Shown piece by piece: positions 22,704-35,842 of a DNA stretch of 64,000 bases. Made by a program: the position numbers and the translations under genes. Source of the DNA: Dipteris shenzhenensis (lineage: Eukaryota > Polypodiophyta > Polypodiopsida > Gleicheniales); the NCBI GenBank assembly GCA_047967505.1, contig CM106539.1; one strand, given 5' to 3'. The notes below the pieces were generated by a model. That model was not told the DNA's origin. It was given only the letters and a program-made list of their open reading frames with translations, and did not search any database. The stretch's first letter is position 1. Each line of letters starts with the position of its first letter.

Positions 22704-23400
22704 CGCGTCCCTCAACTGCCGATGATCGGCGGATCCGCACTTCCATTGAGTTCAATCTCGATTTCCTGGATAAAGAATCTCGCTCCATTCATCCATTCTT
22801 GTCCGGCCTCCGGACTCTGGCCCTTTCGCCTCCCTCTATTTTTATAGTAGAAGATCGGCGGGCGTATTGCGGCATTGCAAGCTCTATATACAAACTAGTC
22901 CCAGCTGCCTGCAGAGTCCAGACACAATATCTCCAATCCCGCGGCCGGCTTTCGTTTTTAACGATCTATGCCTAATAATAACAAACCCAAGCTGGCTGCG
23001 CCGCTCTTATTAAGTCTTCCAGACTGCAGTGACTGGAGAGTCGAGGGAGCTTTGAAGGCCTCGAGTCGAGGCGTTCAAACTCTTTTCTCTCTTCTCTCTG
23101 GCTGCCCGGCACCTCTTCTACTTCTAGGCGGCCTCCTAACCTGGAGGCCTGACTCCTGAGTACCTGGTCCAGTTGCAGTGTGCCACCCGAGGCTCTCAGT
23201 CTCTTACAGCCCATCCCAAATTCCCATGCTTTGTCCCTCTGGCCCGGATACCTGCAGTGCTGTACACACAGCACAGCCTGAATCCTATCGGTCGCCTCGA
23301 CCCTCCCCCTTGGCCCTTTTGAGTGCCGCATTCACGCTCTCGCGTACAGTAGATTCAAATCTTCCTTTCAATCTGCTGCTTCCACGTACCATATCTTGAT

Positions 23401-24480
23401 GGAATAAAGTTGACCTTTGAATGCAGCCGGTGCCCCAGTTACAACTCCCGGGACAATCACTCGCGACGGGACCAATTTTATTTTATACGCTGAATCCCGA
23501 TTCAAATCCCCTCATCACACGCCGCCGGTTTGAGTGACCCTTGCGGGCCCCCTCGGTCCTGGGGCAAGTGGCAGTTAATGCTGAAAGGCCATCGCGCTTT
23601 AGACGGGATTAAAATTAAAATCGGACGCAATTCGAACATATGTGCAAATTTGTCAAAATGAAAAAGACAATGACTACAAGGTTCAACTTTTATATACATT
23701 GTTTTATCGGATAATAGCCCCTAAAAGGCCTCCAACCTCTCCTAGACCATCCAAGCTCACCCTTCACCAAAGCCACTTTAAGCTTACAATGTGCAACCAC
23801 TCTACATGAAGAGAGGTCGCGGGAACAAAGATAATTGGCCCCCAATTTGCTCAAGATGCCAAGTTTTGCTCCATGAGCATTGTGTGGGAGCCGTGCTCTT
23901 TCCTCCGCTTTCTAACTTAGGTCCTAACTTCCCAAGTGGCCCTCGCTAATAGACTCTTTAAGAGCACACATGAGGGCTATTATGATCCCCCTAAGTAGTC
24001 CAAATGGGCTACATTGAATAAACCTGATATATACCCATATCTATCCCACAAGTGCATCCTCTACCATAAAAGAGAAAAGCATCCTCCCCATTGACAAGTA
24101 AAACGTAAAGGCATATCTTAACTTTGATGGAATTAACATAGTTTTAAAAATTCCCTTGAGATTCTTTAGGGCTTAGGGTAAAGGTATTGTCGCCAATTCA
24201 CCAAAACAAGCATCACATCAAGCGAGAGTGCAAAGTAACTATCCAATTAAGTAATCTTTTGCAAGGGGTGAACCTCTTTCACCAACAAGTCACAATTAAC
24301 TTTTAGCTCTTCAAACCACACCTTATTAGAAGTTAACTTATCATCCTTGCCATGAATTCACCATCACTATCAATGAGCTCTTAGCATTCGAAACGTATGA
24401 AAAAACAATGTTCCCCTAACAACTACCTCATGGTTGACACCAGTCATAATCTCTCACAAGGGGCATCTACTCATTTTAAA
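23401..24480. other. Unannotated stretch
   Basis: Composition falls back to AT-rich after about 23550. No gene, LTR or tandem array is recognised. Confidence 0.4.
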
Positions 24481-24484
<4 letters not shown>

Positions 24485-24542
<58 letters not shown>

Positions 24543-24700
24543 ACACACAGGCGCATGCACACACACACACACCCCCCCCTTCCTATCCACTCATCAAACC
24601 ATCGTCTACGATAGAAAGAACCAAGCTCAGCACATATACATCCGTGCATGTGAGCACACAAGCACGCACATGCACATCACACGCACACACACACATGACC
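24485..24700. repeat. (CT)n microsatellite followed by CA-rich repeats
   Basis: A CT tract of about 56 bp (24485-24540) is followed by interrupted CA/CACG repeats to about 24696, with a C-run near 24571. Frames at 24434-24748 and 24476-24661 are artefacts of these repeats. Confidence 0.95.
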
Positions 24701-24830
24701 TCCTTTTCATTTCAGAAGGACAAGGGTATCACTTCAAGATTTTGTTGAAGTTCTCTTATTGCGCCTCCTCTTAAACATTTACAAGTATAGTGGTATTCCC
24801 TTAATAAGTCTTCGAGCCAAATTTGCATAG

Positions 24831-25005
24831 CATATGTTACCCTTTAAGGAAAGTCACTTGTATTGCAATAATGATTTGATTGAATTGCACCATATTTATT
24901 TACATAATGTTTCCCCATATGTTGCCCTTTAAGGAAAGTCAGTTGTACCACAACAATGATTTGCTTGAATAGGTTTGCATCATATTCCTTTACATAATGT
25001 TTCAC
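24831..25005 (+). repeat. 85-bp tandem doublet
   Basis: CATATGTTACCCTTTAAGGA at 24831 recurs at 24916 as CATATGTTGCCCTTTAAGGA. Both copies continue through AAGTCA-TTGTA, AATGATTTG and TTACATAATGTTTC. Confidence 0.85.
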
Positions 25006-27055
25006 TTAAAATACGTTTTGGACAGTACACATTAAACATAGGTTTTGTAAGGTACACATCCATCAACACTCTAGCTTTAAGTTAAGCAATTCTTTTGAAT
25101 GCTATAATGTCTATTTTTGAATGGACATACATGAATTATTATTTTTTGCATTGTAGGTTATGATTGAAAACTTACCTACTATCATTTAGTATCTAATATG
25201 AATCTAAGTTTTTGCAAAGGACTAACAACGAGCCTTTCATATACCAAAGAGTAACCCCATCTATTGTTGTATTATTAGAAGATACAATGAGTCATTGGAG
25301 CTAGGAGCACTCATATTATTTTTTATAATAGGATTTTTATATTTTCCCCAAATATTCACATTCTCTACATATATTGAGTGTACATCACGTGCTATGTGGA
25401 TAATTTTCCCAAGGGGCTCCATACAATTTTTAGGCTTTAGTAACAAGGCAAGGTATGGTTAGTGATCAATGTATTAGGGACACTTGCAACTACTTGGATT
25501 GATGCTTGATTCTTTAGTGAATGTGTGATTCGATTGTATAAATAGCTTTGCCCATAATAAATATTATACATTTCAGTATAAGAAAATATAATTTATATCA
25601 TTAAAAGGTAGTCTATTTGAACTTTGTAGAATCAATTATGAATCTCCATCCAAGAGTGGGGATTGCAAATCTTTTCTTGGTATTTCTGTTTATGTGAAGG
25701 TAACCTTATGATGTCTAAAACAACATGAGGATTTTTTAAGGAGACCCTTGTCCCCACTCCTTTGAGCATCTACCCATCAACCACTAGGTGGTCCCTTTGT
25801 AAAGTTACATGGAGGACTTAATGAAGAAAAAAGTCCTACTAAAGACTAGGCAAAGCACATGCTAGCTCCTCTAAGGGAGGTCCTTATAAAGATAAGAAAA
25901 TAAGTATGTGTTGCATCATGCCTAATGGGGTCCAAGCAACACACCACGTGAAATATCTATATTAAATGACACTAATAACTATAATCTTGCGAGAAGAATC
26001 CACTGTCCCCCCCCCTTTCCTTCTTTTAAATATCTTGAGTTTTAGCAAATGCATCATCTAAGCCCTTTCTCTTCTTTTGGGAAAGGCGACTAATGGCTTG
26101 GGAGGAGTCTAGGTGTTAAGGCTATCAAATTTGAGCATTAATTAAGAGCTTTTGGAATTGCTTACACTAGGGGAGCAATAGTGTTGAGCTTGGTGGGCTT
26201 CTAATAAAAGAGGCCATGGTGGAGTTGTGAAACATAAGGGGAAGTAAAACTAGCAACCATAATAAAGCTTCAAAGAAGAAAAAAAGAATTGCCATAACTA
26301 CCTTATATTGAAAAAAATCATAAGAAGATAATGTCCTCTAGTCTCTATTTACATGTAGAATGATGATCCTCCCTTCAAATATAATTATAGCATGCCATCG
26401 TGACCCACACTAAATACAATCATGAAATCCATGCTGAATTATTTCGATCCATTTTTACTCGTGTAATTTTGTTGTTAACATCCCCCAAATTTTATTCATG
26501 CGAACCTTCAACTGCTAGATAAAATGATCATTTATGCCAATAGTTTTTCAATTATACTAAGTGCGATTATCCAGTTGATGACTTCTCATGGACCTAAAGG
26601 ATTCCATGACCATTTGCAATTATAAACACTTCTTGATGTGATACCTTTTCTAAGTCCTAAGAAAACATCACTCATACACACATCATTTTGGTATTCTCAT
26701 GTAAAACAAATCTCAAAGGTAAGGTAAACCCTATTGTTACTACATGTAATACAATAAATTATGGTTTATAGTGTTGTATATATGGGAAAGGGTAAGGTGT
26801 GGTGGGGTGGGTTCTAATTAGGAACCATTATAATAAATAAGAGATAAGGAATTATGTCAACACCCCCATTATAAAAGGGGCTACTCCTCCAAGGGGGCTA
26901 CTATTAAAAGAAAGGAAGAGGTGGGCTTAGGGGGTTGGTGGTAGAAGTGATGGGGGGCATTGTAGCCACCTTTATTTTTAAAAAAACAAGGAAGCTATTC
27001 AGAATTGATCTTATTTTGACTCTTAACATCAATATACCTATCATTTAGGTTCACC
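25006..27055. other. Long AT-rich stretch without a recognisable gene
   Basis: Only short frames. A C-run lies at 26008-26017. No domain or mobile-element terminus was recognised. Confidence 0.4.
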
Positions 27056-27520
27056 CTATAAAGAAAAGACATGCCTAATTTGCATGGCAAGAGTATGCAT
27101 TCATGCCCTACTAGAATTTGATGTCCCACCATCCAAATGCATAATTTATACCCTTAACCTCCTGTCTCACACAAACCCTCTATCCCTATTGTAAATGTAT
27201 TCTAACATTGAAGAACACGTGCCTAATTTTGGATGGAAAGAGTACACACTCATGCTCAACTATAATTAGATGCCCCACCATACAACCCCACAAAAATGTA
27301 TACCCTTAACCTCCTATCTCACACATAACCCTCTATCCCTATTGTAGATGTTATTCTAACCCTAAAAAACACATGCCAAATTTTGCATGGTAAGAGTACA
27401 CACTAATGCCCTAATGTAATTTCATGTCCCACCATCCAACCCCATAATTTGTATCCTTAACCTCCTATCTCGTACAAAACCCACTATCCCTGTTGCAAAT
27501 ATATTCTAACATTGGAAAGT
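27056..27520 (+). repeat. Tandem array, three copies of about 152 bp
   Basis: The landmarks ACATGCC-AATTT, AGAGTA-CA-TCATGCC, GTCCCACCATCCAA, CCCTTAACCTCCTATCTC and CTATCCCTATTGTA recur three times. The last landmark lies at about 27181, 27334 and 27484. Copies are 80-90 percent alike by eye. No coding role is visible. Confidence 0.85.
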
Positions 27521-28480
27521 ACTCCTAGTGTTAATGGGACATGCATGCCCCATTCTCTCAAATGAGACTACTTTGGGTTATGTGGCTACTTTTTGTGAAA
27601 GAATGCTTTTTACTTTATTAAAAAGTCTAGTTCCTATGGGTTCTCTTTCATTAAACAAGGCTTACAATGACCTTCATATTACAAAACATTGGCTATAATG
27701 GTTTTTGTACAATAAGAACTATAATAGGAAAGTGGTTTGTATATATATACAAGCCATCTTGTCATTCTAATCAAAGCCACTTTTACATAAATGGATAGCC
27801 TTGCTCTAAAGTCGTTAACCTAGTAATGAAAATGCAAATGACATGGAATAAAGTGTAGTATATTTTTAATTGTTTCCCCAAAATAACTTAATGTAACCAA
27901 AATCAAAAGCTAACAATAATCATGGGTCAATGCATGATTGATTGTAGCCAATCACGAAACTATTTTGGGGTAGTTTTGGAACCATGGGACGACATGCTGG
28001 TGGGCGATATTTTGAATTTGGGACGGAATCGAGCTCTCGTCGGAAATTTTCCCAAGATCATGATTTGCTTGTTGGCATAATAATGAAACGCAATTTGTCA
28101 AAACTTGATGCTCTATAGAGCTTGATACATGTCACTACACAAGCAATTCTACCCTGCTTTGCGTAGTCTCTATGCACATCTTTGTACATCAAATTGTCCA
28201 CAGTCTGTCATGTTATCTATCCACTACTCACCGCTTATCATCCACTTGCAACTCGCCACTTGTCAACTACCGGTAGCTTGCCACCTGTCATCTATGCACT
28301 AACCTAGATTTGCAACCATTGCGCTGACATTGGCTTGGAGCAACCATCGCACTAGTTCTTGGAGGTGGTTATAGCTACTCCTAATTAAACCAAAGGAAAT
28401 GTTTTGCATTAATTGGATGGGTCATGTGAGACCCGAATTGGAGTCCCACAATTGTTCATATATTTTGCATCAAGTTTAAA
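27521..28480. other. Unannotated stretch
   Basis: No gene or repeat recognised. 27960-28060 is somewhat richer in CpG than its neighbours but has no motif I know. Confidence 0.4.
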
Positions 28481-28489
28481 ACAAGTGGT

Positions 28490-29075
28490 AAAAAGTTACT
28501 CCTAAACGAAGGAAAATGTATTTCCCTATGCAACCACTATGTTGGTTCTATTTTAGTGTGGGTTGCAATTAATCCTAAACTAATGAAAATTTATTTTCCT
28601 ATAACAATCACATTGGTTCTATTTTATGCAGTGGTTGCACAAAGCTAAACATTCTCCTCCATTTAAAAGCTAATCCTAAACGAAGGAAATACATTTTCAT
28701 TTGTTTTAAAGTTAATCCTAAATGAAGGAAAATGTGTTTCCTTGTGCAACCACTGCACTGGTTTTATGCTAGTGGGGGTTGGAGTTAATTCTAAACCAAG
28801 GAAAATGTATCTCCTTGCAACCACCACCATGTTGGTTCTTATGTTAGTTCTTGAAACTATTTCAAAACTACTTTCAGTTAATCCTAAAACCAAGGGGAAA
28901 TATATTTTTGTTTGCAACCACCACGTTGGTTCTATTTTAGTGTGGGTTGCAATTAATCATAAACCAAGGAAAATGTATTTCCTTGCAACCACAGTGCTGC
29001 TTCTTGGAACTACTTTAGAGCTGCTTGCAGTTAATCCTAAAACCAAAGAAAATGTGTTTCCTTGTGCACCAATTG
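28490..29075 (+). repeat. Diverged minisatellite, about seven units of 60-100 bp
   Basis: Variants of TTAATCCTAAACCAAGGAAA followed by ATGTATTTCCTTG-GCAACCAC and GTTGGTTCTATTTTAGTG recur across the segment. Units vary in length by deletion. The open frame at 28742-29113 simply reads this array and so shows repeated NPKTK/NHKPRK-like peptides. It is not good evidence for a gene. Confidence 0.8.
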
Positions 29076-29149
29076 CTTCTACAACAACTGTAACTAGCAA
29101 CAATAGCTACTAGCAATGACTGTGATGATAGTATTATTTATATTAAGGT

Positions 29150-29425
29150 TGAAACTCAAAAGAGGTTACATCGGATGAGGATAGAACAACTCAGCCATTA
29201 ATGAGAGCAAAAGTTGAACAAAGAGATTACATCCAAAGACAACTTATAACAGCTCAAAAATTGCTGAGAGCCTCATCGAGCAAAAATTGAACAAAAGAGA
29301 TTACATCTACATCCAAAGACAGTTCATAAAAATTATCAACTCTGCAACTAGTGAGAGATCCATGGAGTAAAAATTAAACAAAATAGATTGCATTTATAAA
29401 GACTCAACAATTGCTGAGAGCCTTA
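29150..29425 (+). repeat. Diverged tandem repeat, about three units of 85-95 bp
   Basis: GAACAAAGAGATTACATCCA, AAGACA-TTCATAA, AACTC-AAATTGCTGAGAGCC and GAGCAAAAATTGAACAAA recur in order. Similarity falls in the last unit. Confidence 0.7.
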
Positions 29426-30324
29426 AATCCCCCCCAGCAACACAAGAAGAAAATTGAGCTGAAGCGATCATGTAGCAATCCTCACCCAGGATAATCTAAG
29501 CGGCCAAATCTCTAGCCTATCAAATGACACATACCTTTCCCATTGACCTTTAACCAAACCAAGAACACGTCAACTATAATGGCAGGCCGAGCCCACTGAG
29601 AGAGATCAATCCCTGAATCAGTGATCCTCCCACGTAAGTCCAAAGGTCACCATACCACGTAGCCCAATCTAGCCTAAGTGGAGAAAATGTGGCAGCAATA
29701 AATCTGGCATCTCTTTGGGTCAGCAGCCCACATACCAGTGGAATTCTAAACTCTTGACTATTCCATCAATCTCTCTAAAGCAGTCCAATGACAGATCTCG
29801 TGGCCAGTCTCGTGCACTCTCGCAAACCTCCTGACAAAGTCTCACCACCGCTTTCTTACAATTTTTTGCCTCCTTATAGCGAACAGTAACTCCTCCTTTT
29901 GCTTCAATATTTTCTCATATTTTCCTTCTCTCTCAATACACCTTTGAGCTTGCTCCATTTCCTACACAAACTTATATCATAAGCTAGCTTATGGTCGGTT
30001 GACATGATTCATGAAACCAAGAAAAAAGGATAGAATATTCACCCTCTCCACAGTATTCATATCGAACAACTAGGCGTGTAACATGTTCTCCTTGTAGTCC
30101 CTCTCCATGGGATCAGGTTCTAACCTTTGCTCATCTAGAAGGCACCTTAGACAAGAAATGGTTGTTGGAAGGTTCTTGGGTAGTAGGCATGTAGTAGGCC
30201 ATGATTTGTAGGAAGGAGCTGCTACTAGGAAAAAGGATGATGGGGGAAGTTTCAAGGTAGAGAGACTGTAGCAAAAGAGAAGATTAGGGGTAGATGAGAA
30301 TAAAGTAGCCAAATCATGTTCGGG
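29426..30324. other. Unannotated stretch
   Basis: No domain found. The 80-codon minus frame at 30070-30312 has no recognisable motif. Confidence 0.4.
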
Positions 30325-30550
30325 GCCATGGTTAATAACAACTTAAATTATTCAAAATTCGAGCCATTGCGGTGACTGGAGACCCGGTTGTGCCATCCAA
30401 ATGAGCCATCTTAATAAGCTACCTTAAATTAATTAAAATTTGAGCCACCCCGGTGAATGGAGGCCCAGTTGTGCCATCCAAATAATCATGAGCCGTCTTA
30501 ATAAGCTACCTTAAATTAATCAAAATCCGAGCCAGCGTAGTGATTGGTAA
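30325..30550 (+). repeat. Tandem repeat, three units of about 80-90 bp
   Basis: TTAATAAGCTACCTTAAATT, AAAAT-TGAGCCA, GGTGA-TGGAG-CCC and GTTGTGCCATCCAAAT recur three times with small indels. Confidence 0.8.
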
Positions 30551-31330
30551 GATTTGGTCTAAAAAATAATTGCATGCAAGCCCGACATGCAACGACTTAC
30601 AATTCTGGCATGCAATCACATGCCACCATGGTGTCTGGTGATTAACTGTAGTAGGAGTGGGGATTAACTACAATAGGAAGGTCCAAATAATCACGAAGGA
30701 GCCACCATGCTAGGATGTACAAATAATCATGTAGGACTGTATGGACGGGCAAGATTGCCCACATCACATATGCATCCAATGTAGCCTTAGACCGCATGAC
30801 AAGCTAGGTGGTGTTGTGCAAATAATCATGAAGGAGCCACCATGCTGGTTATTGGTAATTGAATCGCATGCAAGCCACCATAGAGTGCACTCTCCCTTAG
30901 CTCTTAGTTCTCTCTTTGCTTGCTTCTTTTTAGCCACCTCTGGTAATTAAATCATATGCAAGCCATGCAAAATGCACTCTACCTTGGCTCTTAGCTCTTT
31001 CTCTGTTTGCTTCTTTTCATACACCTCTTTCGTCTTTCTTCATTACGACTTATAGCCATCCCTTCCGAACTCACTTTAGTCATACTAGGTTTGGTGATGG
31101 AAAGCCTTCCGAAATCACTTTATTCATACTGGGTTTGGTGATGGAAAGCCACTGCAACAACAAGATTTCTTCTGACTATTGTCTTGTGGAAGATCAAGCC
31201 CTTTCAAAATGGGTTCCTTGGTAACCCAAGATTGTCATTCAGAGATGGATTGCTTGGAGGAGGAACTTTGTGTTCCACAACGTTGACCTGAGATTGTCAT
31301 TCGCATCTCTTGTAGGAGGAACTTTGGGAA
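30551..31330 (+). repeat. Series of short doublets (about 90 bp and 44 bp units)
   Basis: A unit beginning TTGGTAATTGAATC at 30852 repeats from about 30941, sharing ATGCAAGCCA, GCACTCT-CCTT and TTTGCTTGCTTCTTTT-like text. A 44-bp unit starting CCTTCCGAACTCACTTTA at 31061 repeats at 31105. GAGGAACTTTG occurs twice near 31258 and 31316. No gene is recognised. Confidence 0.75.
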
Positions 31331-32170
31331 GGCCTTCAATATTATAAGAACCCATGGTTTGCCAAGTATGTTGCTGAAGGCTCCCACTATGCTTTATCTC
31401 AAGTTTATGTCCTAGAAGCCTTACGTACATCACACGTTCTTACTAAATATAAAAGATCTCAAACTTGATCTCTTGGAATCTTGGCTACTCTATTTTTTTG
31501 TATTCACCCTTTTTTTTTGGCTTTGACTCAATCTCAAAATCACTTTGATTTTGAGTGAAACCAATTCAAAATGTATAAAAGTAAAACTTGGATTTCTTTT
31601 TGGGACTAAACACCCCTCTAATACATTAGGCTTTTCTATATAAGTTGAGTTTTAAGTAATAAATTATCATTGCATTTATCCATCCTTGGATACAATGGTT
31701 CTCTCTTTTATGATTGATTCACTCAGTTGGACTTTATAACTTGATGGACATTTTCAAATTATATAGTATACTCTCCATATCATTGCAGGGTGTAAGCAAG
31801 TTAATGTGCTATGCTATTTATGCTTGTAAGCATAGTTCAAGAGGTGGTGTAGCAAGCATACAAATCAATCCTTTAGTAATTTTACACGTATTTGTATTTT
31901 CCAATTACAAGTCATTTAAATGAGATGAGTGGCATGTGAAGTATAACGGTTTACAGATTGGGTGGTGGAATGAGTACTTCGACTGTTGATTTTGTCAATG
32001 TTTTTGTGAAGCGACAGAGAACTAGAGAACAACCGGAGCATAAGAGGAAAAGAGTAGACCCGTTACCTTCAAGCTTGTTTACATAAGAGGAGACGAATAT
32101 GAAGATGAAATGAGACTCCTCAGGAAGTATCTTCCATTACTCAGTCTCAGTCTCTTTCTCTAGCTCTCGA
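31331..32170. other. Unannotated AT-rich stretch
   Basis: Nothing recognised beyond short frames. Confidence 0.4.
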
Positions 32171-32172
32171 TC

Positions 32173-32173
32173 A

Positions 32174-32258
<85 letters not shown>

Positions 32259-32676
32259 CCCCCTCTTTGTATCTGCATCTCTCTCTCTTTGCTATTTGTA
32301 TTTGCATGAGTCTCTTTCTTGGCTATTGATATTATGTTTCTGCACAACAAGGTGGAAGGCACAAAAGGTGAATTATCCATGATAGATGATTTTTTTCCTC
32401 ACAAAAGAGGATTTTCACACACAATATGGGTTGGACATGGAAGGCCAAGACCTTGGAAAGCTGTTAACGGAAAGCGATGTCTCAGAACATGAATGGTTGT
32501 CTCCTTCATTCATTTACTGTATTTGGACAATATATTGCATTACCTTCACCAAAGCATGAAATTCAATGGGCCTACATCCTGACTCTAGAAGTAGTACTGA
32601 GTATGGTGTTGTAACCTCCACACCCAAGTGTTAATGCAGAAAAGCTTTCTGGATTTTCCCAATGTCATTCCTTGTG

Positions 32677-32763
<87 letters not shown>
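32173..32763. repeat. Opposed (CT)n and (GA)n tracts about 425 bp apart
   Basis: A CT tract at 32173-32256 and a GA tract at 32682-32763, each about 80 bp, face each other and could pair as an inverted repeat. Between them is AT-rich sequence with no gene. The frame at 32171-32380 is a repeat artefact. Confidence 0.93.
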
Positions 32764-35700
32764 TTTACCATGTAAAAATGGAAGTTTATAAAATGTTGAT
32801 AATTACCCAAAAAAAGTTAGATCTCAAAGGGCATGCTATTATAGATTGGCTGATGCGTCTCTGATGTGATAGAATACGTATTTCTTTTGTGGGGGATATG
32901 CTGCATGGGTATCTTAATACAATAGAAAGGATGTGATAGTATAGGAACTGGGGGCATATTTGAAAGGAGATTGAAGGAATAGGCATATGTCTGCTTGTAA
33001 TACAAATCTTTTATGGCATATGATCATTTGGGAATTTCATTTTCCCATTCATCCACATAGTCTTCTTTAGCCTCCTCCTTTTGTTCAATACATTTGATGA
33101 GGTAAAAGTCAGTTGCCTCTTTATTGGTTGTAGAATCCACTTTGACTACAAAATTTCATCTACAAAGCATTACTTCTACATCATGAAATGTCCCTCATAT
33201 GTTACCTCATAATATGCATCTTCATCAACACCAAGGGGTTCAAAATCGGGCAAGGGCACCAAAGTGTGGTAATCCCATGAAAGAACATGTGATTTGTTGA
33301 TGCATCTATTCTAATGTTCATGCATACATGCATCACCAAAGCAAGCAAAATGTCTCATGGCAAGTCCTATAGGGTCCCGTGGGTTATGACCACGAACAGC
33401 ATGCATAGATCGTTATTTTGGGATACTTCCACAATTCCATTTTTCCTCCCTATTCACATCTCCTACTTCAACGTCCCAAAAAACAAGGGTGCAATTTCTC
33501 TATTTTGAAGGATAGCAAGCTTCAACCCCCTCTGAAAGGTTGTCCCTATAGTTAGTGACTAGATTAGTAGTGCACTTTAAGATAGCTCCATCTAGCTTCC
33601 ATTTTTCATGTGTAAATATTCTCTTCACCACAGTTCTTGCTCCATCATGTTCTCCCTTGTCGTGTCCTGATGCTCAGGGGGAACTAAAGAAATATGTAAG
33701 ATAGCACGTGTCACCCATCTAGGTGTGATTGAGATAAGTTAAGGACTTGGTGGCAAGTTTGATGGAGGAATTGGGGGTGTTACTAATGGTGACAATCAGG
33801 GAGATAATCACGGAACTGATTGAGCATTGGTTCACCCTCCTTGAGACCTCCTTGAGTGGCATATCATCATCTTCTTCACAATGAAGGATTTTGAAGCCTT
33901 TCTCCCCTTTCTTCCCACGCAATTTCCTTGAACTTGTTCTCCTCCATCTCTGAACCATTCCCTGTGCCCTTTGAACTCAAGCATCTTCATGATGAGGCAA
34001 ACCCCTAGCTAGGAGGAATTAGAAGATAGAAGCTTCTATAGCCCGTGTCGTGTTCTTCTTCAACCCACGCCATTTCCAAAAATTGAGCCTACTAGAGCCA
34101 CCATTCCTCAAATGCTTTGAGCTACTGCTGGGCGACCTTATTAGGCAGCTATTGATGAATTTTGAAGTCCAATGTTCCACTAACTGAGTCATACTGATGA
34201 AAAAACCAGTTGGAATTGAAGCTCGTGGCTATGGCGACTAGACGTGTTTCTTTGCCCAAGCTTGGTTGTAGGTTTTCCCTATCATAGATCTTTTATTGCA
34301 CACCAAATGACCTCAAAGAGCTGCTCTCCATCATCTCAATTTTGGCCCCCAAGATTAGTATATGAAGCTTGGCCATTTTTGGCATATTTTGATTTAGTTT
34401 GACTATATGTGTTGACTGAATCTCAGTCAAACTGATCTTTGACTGTCAACATTGGAAGGTTGAATGCATTTTTTATCCTTTATATTGAGGATTGAAGTTA
34501 TTGTACTTTGAAGATGCCATAGCTATGGTTTGAACATCTTTCATGATGTACGAAATGAGCTTGTATTTATCGACTATTCCTTGCCATACAATCATGACCA
34601 CCTCTTGTACAAGAGTGGACAGTGCCCTTGCATGACAAGTGGTAAGACCCTATTCAGTCCAGAGAATTTACAAAATGTTTTTAAGGCTTGGACACTCAAA
34701 GAAGGTAAAGGACTACAAGGATCTTGTATTGCAAAATAAGGACAAGATACATTAAAGAGTGTGGTGAAGGAAAAAGAGCAAAGGAGTTACAAAAAGAGAT
34801 ACACCAAGAACCTCTCCAATGCAATGTACCTCAAACTATGGTAGATTAGAAGAGGAGGAAAAGGACAAGATATGCCATTAAAGGGGGGAATTTCCCCACA
34901 TCTTCAAAGTAGATTTTTTTGTGTGTGTGTGGTCAATAAGGGTTCTCTGCCTTGGAATGTCCCCCTCAAATTATTGTTAGTATTATGTTTTATCTTGCTG
35001 GATCTAAGGGTATTCCCATGCATAGTCATTGTCTATATCCCAGTTGTAAACCAAAAGACCAAAGTCAGAGTGAGATCATGTTGGGATGAGGATGCCCAAA
35101 TGAGTCTACTAATGATGCAACTAGAGTGAGTACCAGGTTGTGGATCATGTGTGTTGCCACTAGAGGTGGGCAAGCCATGAAGTTTCCCATGGACTACTGC
35201 TTGGGTTGAGCTAATCAATTTGTGGGGGGGAATGGACAAATTGATGTAATGGGATCATACCTAGGGTCCTAAGGTCTAAGGTTGTGAACACATGGTGTGC
35301 CTAGTTAGGTGTCAATAAGTGTGATTGAGTAAATCTAGGTGTGTGGTGTGTGATTGAGAGAATCATGGAACTGATTGAGAGGTTTGTGGATCTAGATGCT
35401 ATAATAAGCTCACATATGATGTCACTACTCTTTGTAACTTGTGCCTATATATTGGGCATGTGTCTTATGAGAATAAACTCTCCCTTTTGCTTTACTTCCA
35501 GAACCCTTCTTGCTACTCCAACAAGGGGTTTTACATTTTTATGCAATCACAAAAAATATACATACATAAACGGTTTATCAATTCAAAAAGTGAAAATTTT
35601 TGTAAAATAGGGATACTTTAACCATCTAGAAATTTACAGAAGGGTTGTATATAGATTATAAATATCTATAGGTAGGGTTTTTATAATACCCCTTGATCGC

Positions 35701-35837
35701 ACGTGCTACGTGAAGTTTTTACATAGTGCCCCCCTTGGGCTTGATGCTCAGAAAAAATGGCTCATTTCTAACCTAGTCAATCAAACTAGCATAATCTTGC
35801 CACAAAATAAAATGGTCTGCAAGCCTTGAACTTTGAA
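32764..35837. other. Long stretch without a recognisable gene
   Basis: Several 60-90-codon frames (for example 33719-33958 minus and 34872-35129 plus) show no known domain. Minus-strand peptide fragments between about 33700 and 34200 look mildly protein-like but are broken by stops. This is DNA flanking the copia insertion. Confidence 0.4.
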
Positions 35838-35842
35838 GCAGC
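35838..35842 (+). repeat. Target-site duplication GCAGC, left copy
   Basis: GCAGC immediately precedes the 5' LTR and recurs at 41374-41378 directly after the 3' LTR. It is the 5-bp duplication expected from LTR-retrotransposon integration and fixes the element's ends. Confidence 0.93.

Larger units (their letters stand above)
22245..23400 (-). promoter_or_regulatory. GC-rich, CpG-containing upstream region of the SCL8-like gene
   Basis: This block is markedly richer in G, C and CpG than the rest of the window and sits directly upstream of the GRAS start codon. It contains no convincing gene of its own. TATA candidates on the minus strand are TATAAAAATA at 22846-22837 (about 593 bp before the ATG, implying a long leader) and weaker ATAATAAA near 22396 and TTATATGA near 22301. 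Which one is used cannot be decided from sequence. Confidence 0.6.

Noticed and set aside
22530-23399. Several 70-120-codon frames on both strands in the GC-rich upstream region
   Set aside because: Low stop density is explained by high GC. Frames overlap one another, lack motifs and cover the duplicated ACGT elements.
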